From an uncultured Oxalobacteraceae bacterium (GTDB lineage Bacteria > Pseudomonadota > Gammaproteobacteria > Burkholderiales > Burkholderiaceae), in the NCBI GenBank assembly GCA_946479705.1, contig CAMLHI010000006.1:1-31255 (forward strand): 31,255 nucleotides of DNA. The letters run 5' to 3'. Positions 14,882-21,840 of the stretch are shown piece by piece. Each line of letters starts with the position of its first letter. Positions within the stretch are counted from its first letter, which is position 1. The notes beneath the pieces are model-generated. The model was given only the letters and a program-made list of their open reading frames with translations, was not told the DNA's origin and did no database searches. A program made the translations under genes and the position numbers.

Positions 14882-15784
14882 TCACTCGGCGAAATGCTCT
14901 GCAATCAGCGCGCGCAGCCAGCGGCTGCCCTCATCCTGGTGGTAGCGCCTGTGCCAGAACATATTGGTCTGCAGCGCCGCCAGCTTGAGCGGCGAGGTGG
15001 CGGCCTCCAGCTGGAACGGTCCGGCGGCGCGCTCGGCCAGCTTTTGCGGCACGGTCGCCACCAGCTCGGTTGTGCTCACGATATATGGCACGGCCGCGAA
15101 ATGCGGCACGCTGAAACTGGCGGCCAGGTCGATCCCGGCCCGCGCCAGCGCCTGGTTGATTGCATCGTAGGGACTTTCCATGGACGTCACCACGAGGTGG
15201 CGGGCCTCGCCCAGGCGCTCGACGGTGAGCGTCTCCCCGCTCAGCGGATGGCCGCGCCGGAACAGGGTCACGCAGGACTGCTGGAACAGCCGACGCTGGT
15301 ACAGCACCTTGGGCGCGTCCTCGAAGGCGCCGATGGCGAGGTCGACGCGCCCCGATTCCATGTCCGTGCGCAGGTCGACCTGGCCGGCCCGCGCCGATGC
15401 GATGTCCACCCGCGGGGCCAGCTGCGCGCATGCCGCGATCAAGCGCGGCATGAAATACATCTCGCCGACGTCGGTCATGGCGACCGTGAAGCGGCGCCGG
15501 CTGGTGGCCGGGTCGAAGGCTCGCTCCGGCCGCAGCGCTTGCTCCAGCTGCGCCAGCGCGGCGGCCACCTGCTCGGCCATCCGCTCGGCGTAGGGAGTCG
15601 GCTGCATCCCGTCCGTGGTACGCACGAATAGTTCGTCGCCGACGCTGCGGCGCAAGCGCGCCAGTGCATTGCTGACGGCCGACTGCGTCACCTTCAGGCG
15701 CCGCGCCGCACTTGAAATCTGGCGCTCACGAAACACTTCGTGGAACACCACCAGCAGGTTCAGATCGATGTCGCGCAGTTCCAT
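14882..15784 (-). CDS. LysR family regulator, NahR/DntR-like, divergent from hmgA
   Basis: A 300-aa LysR-type regulator with the DNA-binding domain at residues 1-65 (DLNLLVVFHEVFRERQISSAARRLKVTQSAVSNALARLRR) and an effector domain beginning RRRFTVAMTDVGEMYFMPRL. The TDVGEMYFMP wording is that of NahR/DntR. The frame stays open upstream, but ATG 15782-15784 gives the standard LysR start MELRDIDLNLL. It is divergent from hmgA over an AT-rich region with nested inverted repeats, so it probably controls hmgA-fah-maiA in response to homogentisate or a precursor. In many bacteria this pathway is instead under an IclR-type repressor (HmgR), so LysR control would be a variant. Confidence 0.9.
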   Translation of the reverse strand: MELRDIDLNLLVVFHEVFRERQISSAARRLKVTQSAVSNALARLRRSVGDELFVRTTDGMQPTPYAERMAEQVAAALAQLEQALRPERAFDPATSRRRFTVAMTDVGEMYFMPRLIAACAQLAPRVDIASARAGQVDLRTDMESGRVDLAIGAFEDAPKVLYQRRLFQQSCVTLFRRGHPLSGETLTVERLGEARHLVVTSMESPYDAINQALARAGIDLAASFSVPHFAAVPYIVSTTELVATVPQKLAERAAGPFQLEAATSPLKLAALQTNMFWHRRYHQDEGSRWLRALIAEHFAE

Positions 15785-15893
15785 CCGGATCCCATTTACG
15801 TTGGAAATAGTTATAATTTCCCTATTTATATCGTAAAATCGGCGCCGCTGCACTACATTGTCCCTGTACCCCATGTTAGCCACAGGAGACAGC
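15785..15893. promoter_or_regulatory. Divergent lysR-hmgA promoter with nested inverted repeats
   Basis: This AT-rich gap holds two overlapping dyads: GGAAAT-N7-ATTTCC (15803-15821) and AAATAG-N11-CTATTT (15805-15827). A TATAAT at 15812-15817 could be the -10 of hmgA and lies inside the dyads. The N11 spacing fits LysR binding boxes. Towards hmgA a good AGGAG at about 15883-15887 precedes the GTG start. Confidence 0.6.
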
Positions 15894-17204
15894 GTGAGTC
15901 CCAGCAATGAACACACCGGCTACCAGTCCGGTTTCGGCAACGAGTTTGCCAGCGAGGCGCTGCCCGGCGCCCTGCCCGCGCACCAGAATTCGCCGCAGCG
16001 CGCACCCTACGGTCTATACGCGGAGCAACTGTCGGGCACGGCCTTTACCGCGCCGCGCGCCGCCAACCGGCGCAGCTGGCTGTACCGCATCCGCCCGTCG
16101 GCGATGCACCAGCCCTTCCAGCAGATCGACAATGGCCGCATCGCCAGCGGCTTCGACGACGTCGCCGCGCCGCCCAACCAGCTGCGCTGGGACCCGCTGC
16201 CGCCGCCGCCGCGGCCGACCGACTTCATCGACGGCTGGGTGACGCTGGCCGGCAATGGTTCGCCCGCCGCGCAGTGCGGCTGTGCCATCCACCTGTACGC
16301 GGCCAACCGCGACATGGGCGAGCGCTACTTCTACAGCGCCGATGGCGAACTGCTCATCGTGCCGCAGCAAGGCCGCCTGCGCATCGCGACCGAGCTAGGC
16401 GTGATCGACCTCGCGCCCCAGGAAATCGCCGTGATCCCGCGCGGCCTGCGCTTCCAGGTCAGCCTGCCGGACGGCCAGGCCAGCGGCTACATCTGCGAAA
16501 ATTTCGGCGCTTTCCTGCGCCTGCCGGACATGGGCCCGATCGGCTCGAACGGCCTGGCCAATCCGCGCGACTTCCTGACCCCGCGGGCCGCCTATGAAGA
16601 CCGCGAAGGCGACTTCCAGCTCGTCGCCAAGTTCGACGGCAAGCTCTGGTCGGCCGCGATCGGCCACTCGCCGCTGGACGTGGTCGCCTGGCACGGCAAT
16701 TACGCGCCGTACAAGTACGACCTGCGCCACTTCAACGCCATCGGATCGATCAGCTACGACCATCCGGACCCCTCGATCTTCCTCGTGCTGCAAGCGCCGT
16801 CGGCCACGCCGGGTATCGATACCTTGGACTTCGTGATCTTCCCGCCGCGCTGGCTCGCGGCCGAGGACACCTTCCGCCCGCCCTGGTTCCACCGCAACGT
16901 CGCCAGCGAGTTCATGGGCCTGATCCATGGGCAATACGACGCCAAGTCGAGCGGCTTTCGTCCCGGTGGAGCGAGCCTGCACAACTGCATGAGCGGACAC
17001 GGCCCCGATGAAGCGACCTTCGCCAAGGCCAGCGACATCGACACGCGCACGCCGCACAAGGTCGACGACACCATGGCCTTCATGTTCGAGACGCGCGACG
17101 TGCTCCGCCCGAGCGCCGATGCGCTGGCCTCGCCCCAGCTCCAGCCGGACTATTACCAGTGCTGGCAAGGCTTCCAGAAACTCTTCAATCCGCACAAGGC
17201 ATGA
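15894..17204 (+). CDS. hmgA: Homogentisate 1,2-dioxygenase
   Basis: A 436-aa dioxygenase that opens homogentisate to maleylacetoacetate with O2 and Fe(II). The N-terminal [19 protein letters not shown] is diagnostic. The active-site residues match the human enzyme with a two-residue offset: His290 as acid/base, the iron ligands His333, Glu339 and His369, and His363 nearby ([23 protein letters not shown]). I chose the GTG at 15894-15896, with AGGAG six bases upstream; the frame extends to a TTG at 15858 without a good site. It is the first gene of hmgA-fah-maiA, and its stop overlaps an in-frame ATG of the next gene. It is divergent from a NahR-like LysR gene. Confidence 0.97.
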   Translation: MSPSNEHTGYQSGFGNEFASEALPGALPAHQNSPQRAPYGLYAEQLSGTAFTAPRAANRRSWLYRIRPSAMHQPFQQIDNGRIASGFDDVAAPPNQLRWDPLPPPPRPTDFIDGWVTLAGNGSPAAQCGCAIHLYAANRDMGERYFYSADGELLIVPQQGRLRIATELGVIDLAPQEIAVIPRGLRFQVSLPDGQASGYICENFGAFLRLPDMGPIGSNGLANPRDFLTPRAAYEDREGDFQLVAKFDGKLWSAAIGHSPLDVVAWHGNYAPYKYDLRHFNAIGSISYDHPDPSIFLVLQAPSATPGIDTLDFVIFPPRWLAAEDTFRPPWFHRNVASEFMGLIHGQYDAKSSGFRPGGASLHNCMSGHGPDEATFAKASDIDTRTPHKVDDTMAFMFETRDVLRPSADALASPQLQPDYYQCWQGFQKLFNPHKA

Positions 17205-17206
17205 TT

Positions 17207-18511
17207 ATGCAACTCAACGAAACCCACGATCCCGCGCTCACCAGCTGGGTCGAATCGGCCAATACCCAAGGGACCGACTTCCCGATCCAGAACCTGCCCT
17301 TCTGTGTGTTCCGCCCGCGCGGCAGCGCACAGCCCTTTCGCGGCGGGGTGGCGATCGGCGACCGCATCGTCGACCTGGCGGCGCTTGGCGACGCGCTGGA
17401 CGAGGCCACGCAGGAAGCACGCGCCGCCGCGGCGCTGGCAGCCGGCGACAGCCTGAACGGGCTGATGGCCGCCGGTGAGCCGGTCTGGTCCGCGCTGCGC
17501 CTGGCGTTGTCGCGCCTGCTGCGCGCCGGCGCCACGCCGCGTCCGCAGTTGCTGGTCGCGCAAGCCGATGCCGAGTACGCCTTGCCGGCACGGATCGGCG
17601 ACTATACCGACTTCTATACCTCGATCCACCACGCGACGGCGGTCGGCCGCCTGTTCCGCCCAGACAATCCGCTGCTGCCCAATTACAAATGGGTGCCGAT
17701 CGGCTACCACGGCCGCGCGTCGACCATCGGCGTGTCGGGCCAGACTTTCCGCCGTCCGCGCGGCCAGGTGCGCGGTCCCACCGACGCCGAGCCGAGCTTC
17801 GGCCCGTGCAAGCGCCTCGATTACGAGCTGGAAGTGGGCATCTATGTCGGTACCGGCAACGAGCAGGGCGAGCCCATCGCGGCGGCGCAGGCCGAGTCGC
17901 ATGTGTTCGGCCTATGCCTGCTCAACGACTGGTCGGCGCGTGACATGCAGGCCTGGGAATACCAGCCGCTCGGCCCTTTCCTGTCGAAGAACTTCGCCAC
18001 CACCGTCTCGCCGTGGATCGTCACGCTGGAAGCGCTGGCGCCCTACCGCTCGCTGTGGCAGCGCGATGCCGCCGATCCGCAGCCGCTGCCCTACCTCGAC
18101 TATGCCGAATTGCGCGCCACCGGCGGCCTGGACATCGAGCTAGAAGTGTCGCTGGAGACGGCCGCCATGCGCCTTGCGGGACAGGCTCCCGCGCCGCTGT
18201 CGCAATCGAACTTTCGCCACTCCTACTGGTCGGTCGCCCAGCTGATGGCCCACCACACCGTCAACGGCTGCGCCCTGAACCCGGGCGACCTGCTCGGTTC
18301 CGGCACACAGTCCGGCCCCGATGCCGCGCAGGCGGGCTCGCTGCTCGAACTGACGGGCGGCGGCAAACAGGCGCTCACCCTGCCGAACGGCGAGCAGCGC
18401 GTGTTCATCGAGGATGGCGACCGGGTGGTGCTGCGCGGTTGGGCCGCCGCACCCGGCCGGCCGCGTATCGGCTTCGGCGAGGCCTCGGGCAGCGTGCTTC
18501 CAGCGCGCTGA
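17207..18511 (+). CDS. fahA: Fumarylacetoacetase
   Basis: A 434-aa fumarylacetoacetase that splits fumarylacetoacetate into fumarate and acetoacetate, the last step of the homogentisate route. The N-terminal SH3-like domain (about 1-125) precedes the catalytic domain. Landmarks are DYTDFYTSIHHATAVG with metal ligand Asp135 and catalytic His142, LDYELEVG with Glu207 and Glu209, NDWSARD with Asp241, and Lys261 (LGPFLSKNF). All match the mouse enzyme in order and spacing. ATG 17207 is better placed after AAGG than ATG 17201, which overlaps the hmgA stop. It is also called hmgB in Pseudomonas. It is followed by maiA after 41 bp. Confidence 0.96.
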   Translation: MQLNETHDPALTSWVESANTQGTDFPIQNLPFCVFRPRGSAQPFRGGVAIGDRIVDLAALGDALDEATQEARAAAALAAGDSLNGLMAAGEPVWSALRLALSRLLRAGATPRPQLLVAQADAEYALPARIGDYTDFYTSIHHATAVGRLFRPDNPLLPNYKWVPIGYHGRASTIGVSGQTFRRPRGQVRGPTDAEPSFGPCKRLDYELEVGIYVGTGNEQGEPIAAAQAESHVFGLCLLNDWSARDMQAWEYQPLGPFLSKNFATTVSPWIVTLEALAPYRSLWQRDAADPQPLPYLDYAELRATGGLDIELEVSLETAAMRLAGQAPAPLSQSNFRHSYWSVAQLMAHHTVNGCALNPGDLLGSGTQSGPDAAQAGSLLELTGGGKQALTLPNGEQRVFIEDGDRVVLRGWAAAPGRPRIGFGEASGSVLPAR

Positions 18512-18552
18512 GCGTGGCCGGCGCGGACGGCGACTATCGACACGAGGACGAG

Positions 18553-19197
18553 ATGAAACTCCACACCTATTTCCGCAGCTCGGCGGCCTATCGCGTACGC
18601 ATCGCGCTCAATCTGAAGCAGCTGCCGGCGGAGATGGCGGCTGTGCATCTGCTCAAGGACGGTGGCGAGCAGTTCAGCGCCGCCTACCACGCGCTCAACC
18701 CGTCCCACCTGGTGCCACTGCTCGACGACGATGGCATGCTGCTGACGCAGTCGCTGGCGATCATGGAATACCTGGAAGAGACGCATCCGCAACACCGGCT
18801 GCTGCCGGCCGATACGCGCGGCCGCGCCCGGGTGCGGTCGATCGCCCAGGCCATTGCCTGCGACATCCATCCCATCAACAATCTGCGGATACTGAAGTAC
18901 TTGAGCGATGAGCTCGGTATCTCCGCCGAGCAGAAGGAATCGTGGTACCGCCATTGGGTGGCGCTCGGTCTGGAAGCGCTGGAGACGCAACTGGCGCGCG
19001 ATCCGGATACAGGCCGTTTCTGTCACGGCGACACCCCGACGCTTGCCGACTGCTGCCTGGTGCCGCAGTTGTACAACGCGCGCCGCTTCGAGTGCGATCT
19101 GGCGCCCTACCCGACCCTGGCCGCCATCGGGGAGCGCTGCGAGGAAGTGGCGGCTTTCGCCGACGCCAGGCCGGAACGACAAGCCGACTGGCAATAA
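18553..19197 (+). CDS. maiA: Maleylacetoacetate isomerase (zeta-class GST)
   Basis: A 214-aa glutathione transferase-fold isomerase that turns maleylacetoacetate into fumarylacetoacetate using glutathione. The zeta-class motif SSAAYRVRIALN begins at Ser9-Ser10, which bind and activate glutathione. The thioredoxin-like half includes NPSHLVPLL and LTQSLAIMEYLEE. The helical half ends with TLADCCLVPQLYNARRF. The start has GAGG six bases upstream. It is third in the unit and completes the set hmgA-fah-maiA; gene order differs from enzyme order, as is common. It is also called hmgC in Pseudomonas. No obvious intrinsic terminator follows. Confidence 0.96.
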   Translation: MKLHTYFRSSAAYRVRIALNLKQLPAEMAAVHLLKDGGEQFSAAYHALNPSHLVPLLDDDGMLLTQSLAIMEYLEETHPQHRLLPADTRGRARVRSIAQAIACDIHPINNLRILKYLSDELGISAEQKESWYRHWVALGLEALETQLARDPDTGRFCHGDTPTLADCCLVPQLYNARRFECDLAPYPTLAAIGERCEEVAAFADARPERQADWQ

Positions 19198-19322
19198 GTC
19201 CCTTTTGAGTGTTTAGGAATGCGGCGCTTCCACATCAGCTCAAGGTCTTGCCCGCCTCCGGCTCTGGTTGCTTGGAAGGCTACTCCCAAGTGCCCCGCAG
19301 GCCTGCGCCCGCAGAGACCGTC

Positions 19323-19664
19323 TCAGGCCAGAGCCGCCTTGCGAAGCACATCCTCCGCCCATTGGTTGAGGCTCTTTCCGTGCGCGGCGGCGGCGATGGC
19401 GGCTGCTTCATGTGTCGAAGGATCAACTCGCAGGGAAAACTTTCCCGAAAAACTCTTGCGAGGCTCCACACCGTCTTCAGCACACGCGTCAAGAAAGACC
19501 TTTAACGACATCTTGCCTTCTCGCTGCAAACCTTTGACATCCTTAGCGTTAAAGTCTGCGCCGCCATTCAAGCCAAGAAATTCACCCCGAAACATTTGAA
19601 TCTCGGAGTCAAAGGTAATGACTGCCTGATGGCCATCGATCGTCATTGTGTTCTGCAAACTCAT
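19323..19664 (-). CDS. hicB: HicB family antitoxin, apparently orphan
   Basis: A 113-aa HicB-type antitoxin of the longer group with a partial RNase H-like N-terminal half (ITFDSEIQMFRGEFLGLNG) and a C-terminal DNA-binding segment (FSGKFSLRVDPSTHEAAA, then HGKSLNQWAEDVL at about 95-107). HicB normally blocks the HicA mRNA interferase and represses its own operon. No HicA reading frame is found on either side: upstream frames on the same strand are broken by stops and the downstream gap is only 125 bp. The start has GGAG seven bases upstream. An inverted repeat at 19703-19719 may be its operator. It is probably a leftover antitoxin whose toxin gene was lost. Confidence 0.85.
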   Translation of the reverse strand: MSLQNTMTIDGHQAVITFDSEIQMFRGEFLGLNGGADFNAKDVKGLQREGKMSLKVFLDACAEDGVEPRKSFSGKFSLRVDPSTHEAAAIAAAAHGKSLNQWAEDVLRKAALA

Positions 19665-19935
19665 GGCTTCACTCCGTGAAAATTCGTCGGCACTTTCGAG
19701 GACTGTAGCCCCGCTACAGCCGGAGAAATGGCGGCGAAGTGGGACTTTTCTCCGCCCGTTACGGCCGACGAGCTTCTGCCGCGCAGGCTCCTAGACTAGC
19801 GCCCCCCGTCCATGGTTGGTTCACCGGTGTGCTCTCGCGGCGACACCACAGCAAGCGCCAACGGGCTCAGATTGTATGGGCTACGCAATCGATTCACGGT
19901 CGGCACGCCGCCATGAAGGCATTATGCACCGGCAT
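19665..19935. other. Gene-poor strip upstream of hicB
   Basis: No convincing gene is seen on either strand; short frames here lack family wording and ribosome-binding sites. It carries CTGTAG-N5-CTACAG at 19703-19719, 38 bp upstream of hicB, a possible autoregulatory site. A HicA toxin gene would be expected here but was not found. Together with the HepT-like fragment this strip looks like decayed mobile or toxin-antitoxin DNA. Confidence 0.5.
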
Positions 19936-20031
19936 CTACGGCGTGGGATGCCCCGCATGAATCGTCTTCCACACGATCTCGTGGTCGACCTTGAAGTACC
20001 GATGTGCGACCGCAAACCCGCATTGACGCAA
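19936..20031 (-). pseudogene. C-terminal fragment resembling a HepT/DUF86 HEPN toxin
   Basis: Directly after the cyclase stop, and in no proper gene, 31 codons end in TAG at 19936-19938 and include VAHRYFKVDHEIVWKTI. This closely follows the C-terminal consensus of HepT/DUF86 proteins, in which an (R)N..AH.YF motif is followed by a D..I.W helix. No start codon with a ribosome-binding site precedes it, and the N-terminal two thirds of the protein are absent. No nucleotidyltransferase (MNT) partner is present. I read it as a truncated toxin remnant cut off by the event that brought in the right-hand operon. Confidence 0.55.
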
Positions 20032-20823
20032 TCAGTCTGGCGCCGCATCATCCTCGAAAATCGCCACCGCTCGCGTCCAGCCTGCGGACGCTCCACGAAT
20101 TTTATGCGGAAAGCAGCTGATGATGAAGCCGCCTGGCGGCAACGCTTCGAGGTTGTGCAGCTTTTCGATATGGCAGTAACCGATGTCGCGGCCAGCTTTG
20201 TGTCCTTCCCAGATCAGGCTCTTGTCGCCGGTCTCTACGTATTTTTTTGCGGTATATGAAAACGGCGCATCCCAACTCCAGGCATCGGTGCCGGTTAGCC
20301 GTACACCGCGCTCGAGCAAGTACATGGTCGCTTCATAACCCATCCCACAGCCGATATTCACGTAATCCGGCTGGCCGTAGCAACTGCCGGCGCGGGTGTT
20401 GACAACCACGATTTCCAGCGGCTTCAGCGCGTGCCCGATGCGCTTGAGCTCGGCCTCAACATCCCGCGCGGTGGCGACATAGCCATCTGGAAAATGACGA
20501 AAATCGAGCTTGACTCCGGGCTGGAAGCACCATTCGAGCGGCACTTCATCGATCGTGATGGCGCGCTCGCCCTTGTTCATGGTGGAGTGAAAGTGATACG
20601 GCGCATCCAGATGCGTGCCGCTGTGTGTAGTCAACCGGACCCACTCGGCGGCGGCGGCCTCGCCGTCGGGCAAGTCGTCAGCCTTCAGCCCGGGGAGAAG
20701 TTGCTGAAATTCAGCGACCGTTTCCTTGTGGTTCTGGTATTCAATGCGCGGCGCCAGCGGTGGTGGGTCGGAGAGCACATCGTTTTCGAGGTAGATGGAG
20801 AGATCGACAAAGCGGCGAAACAT
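20032..20823 (-). CDS. Cyclase family protein (kynurenine formamidase-like hydrolase)
   Basis: A 263-aa metal-dependent hydrolase of the cyclase/kynurenine formamidase family. The diagnostic HSGTHLDAPYHF lies at residues 67-78, with His67, His71 and Asp73 as likely metal ligands and His77 nearby. The C-terminal ISCFPHKIRGASAGWTRAVAIF is the usual end. Family members hydrolyse amide or lactone bonds, for example N-formylkynurenine or isatin. The start has AGGA seven bases upstream. It is the last gene of the seven-gene module B operon, 24 bp after the FAH-family gene. With an amidohydrolase in the same operon, a ring-opening or deformylating step is a reasonable guess, but the substrate is unknown. 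Confidence 0.88.
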   Translation of the reverse strand: MFRRFVDLSIYLENDVLSDPPPLAPRIEYQNHKETVAEFQQLLPGLKADDLPDGEAAAAEWVRLTTHSGTHLDAPYHFHSTMNKGERAITIDEVPLEWCFQPGVKLDFRHFPDGYVATARDVEAELKRIGHALKPLEIVVVNTRAGSCYGQPDYVNIGCGMGYEATMYLLERGVRLTGTDAWSWDAPFSYTAKKYVETGDKSLIWEGHKAGRDIGYCHIEKLHNLEALPPGGFIISCFPHKIRGASAGWTRAVAIFEDDAAPD

Positions 20824-20847
20824 ATGGATTCCTTTCTGAAAATGAAT

Positions 20848-21840
20848 TTATGCGTGCTGATAACGCTGCTGTACGATGCGTTGCTCGATGGCGCCGAATA
20901 ACGGTCGCCCGTCCGCGGTCATCGCTTCCATGCGCACCGAATCGCCGAAACGCATGAAGCCTGTGCGGATCTGGCCCGAGTCAGCCATCTCAATTGCGCG
21001 CCGCTCGGAAATGCAGGCCGAGCCGGCCTTGCGTTCGGCATTCGAGACGGTGCCCGAGCCGATGATGGTGCCGGCCGATAGCCTGCGGGTCATTGCCGCA
21101 TGCGAGATCAGCTGGTGAAAGCCGAAATGCATTTCGCCGCCGTCCGGCTTGCCGAACCATTCGCCGTTCCATTCAATATGGAGCGGCAAGTGGACGCGGC
21201 CGTCGCGCCAGGCATCGCCCAGTTCATCGGGAGTGACAGCGACAGGAGCGAAACTGGACGAGGGCTTGGCCGTGAGGAAGCCGAAACCCGTGCGGATTTC
21301 GCGCGCGCCCAAGACCCGCAGGCTCACGTCGTTGATTTGCACCAGCAGCTTGATGTGAGCCAATGCGTCTTCCGGCGGGGAGCCCATCGGCACTTCGTCG
21401 ACGATGACGCCGAACTCGCCTTCAAAATCGATCCCATGGACCTCGTCGGGCAGCGCCACGTCATCACGCGGGCCGAGAAAGTCGTCGGATGCGCCTTGGT
21501 AGAGCAGCGGGATGGTGTCGAAGTCTGGAATGGACGGCGCCTTGAATGCGACTTCCATCAAGCGGCCGTGGTTGAGGAAAGCGGAGCCATCACACCACTG
21601 CGGCGCGCGGGGAAGCGGTGCGGCCGCGCGCCGGGCATCGAAGTCGAACGCTTGCGCCGCCAAACCGGCATTCAGCCGCGAATACAGCTCGCGCAACCGG
21701 GGTTCGCAATCGGCCCAGCTTTCCAGCGCTTGCAGCATGGTGTCCGCAATACCGGCGGCAGAGACGGCATGTCGCAAATCAGAGGAAACGACAAGCAGCC
21801 GGCCGTCGCGCGTACCGTCCCTCAAGGTAGATAGTTTCAT
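20848..21840 (-). CDS. Fumarylacetoacetate hydrolase family protein
   Basis: A 330-aa protein of the FAH superfamily, distinct from the true fumarylacetoacetase at 17207-18511. The metal site is visible as HGIDFEGEFGVIV (Glu140, Glu142) and QINDVSLR (Asp171), followed by GTIIGSGTVSNAE. Members hydrolyse or decarboxylate beta-diketo or 2-oxo acids late in ring cleavage pathways. Its ATG overlaps the RND stop by four bases (ATGA), so it is translationally coupled to the transporter. This is an unusual pairing of a cytoplasmic ring-fission hydrolase with a membrane pump. It is probably a late step for the compound handled by module B. Confidence 0.88.
   Translation of the reverse strand: MKLSTLRDGTRDGRLLVVSSDLRHAVSAAGIADTMLQALESWADCEPRLRELYSRLNAGLAAQAFDFDARRAAAPLPRAPQWCDGSAFLNHGRLMEVAFKAPSIPDFDTIPLLYQGASDDFLGPRDDVALPDEVHGIDFEGEFGVIVDEVPMGSPPEDALAHIKLLVQINDVSLRVLGAREIRTGFGFLTAKPSSSFAPVAVTPDELGDAWRDGRVHLPLHIEWNGEWFGKPDGGEMHFGFHQLISHAAMTRRLSAGTIIGSGTVSNAERKAGSACISERRAIEMADSGQIRTGFMRFGDSVRMEAMTADGRPLFGAIEQRIVQQRYQHA

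Noticed and set aside
15858..15893. Upstream TTG start for hmgA adding 12 residues
   Set aside because: No ribosome-binding site before the TTG, while GTG 15894 has AGGAG at good spacing and gives the normal N-terminus length.
19198..19322. Terminator for maiA or hicB
   Set aside because: Only short GC palindromes (around GCAGGCCTGC and GAGAC-C-GTCTC) with no following T tract on either strand.
19732..19745. A GAAGTGGGACT string as a possible copy of the guaA-end attachment site
   Set aside because: Match to the GAGTGGGAG tail is too short and imperfect, and no integrase gene is nearby.
19739..20259. Plus-strand short frames in the hicB-cyclase region as possible HicA or other small proteins
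   Set aside because: No HicA landmarks, no ribosome-binding sites, and part of them is antisense to the cyclase gene.
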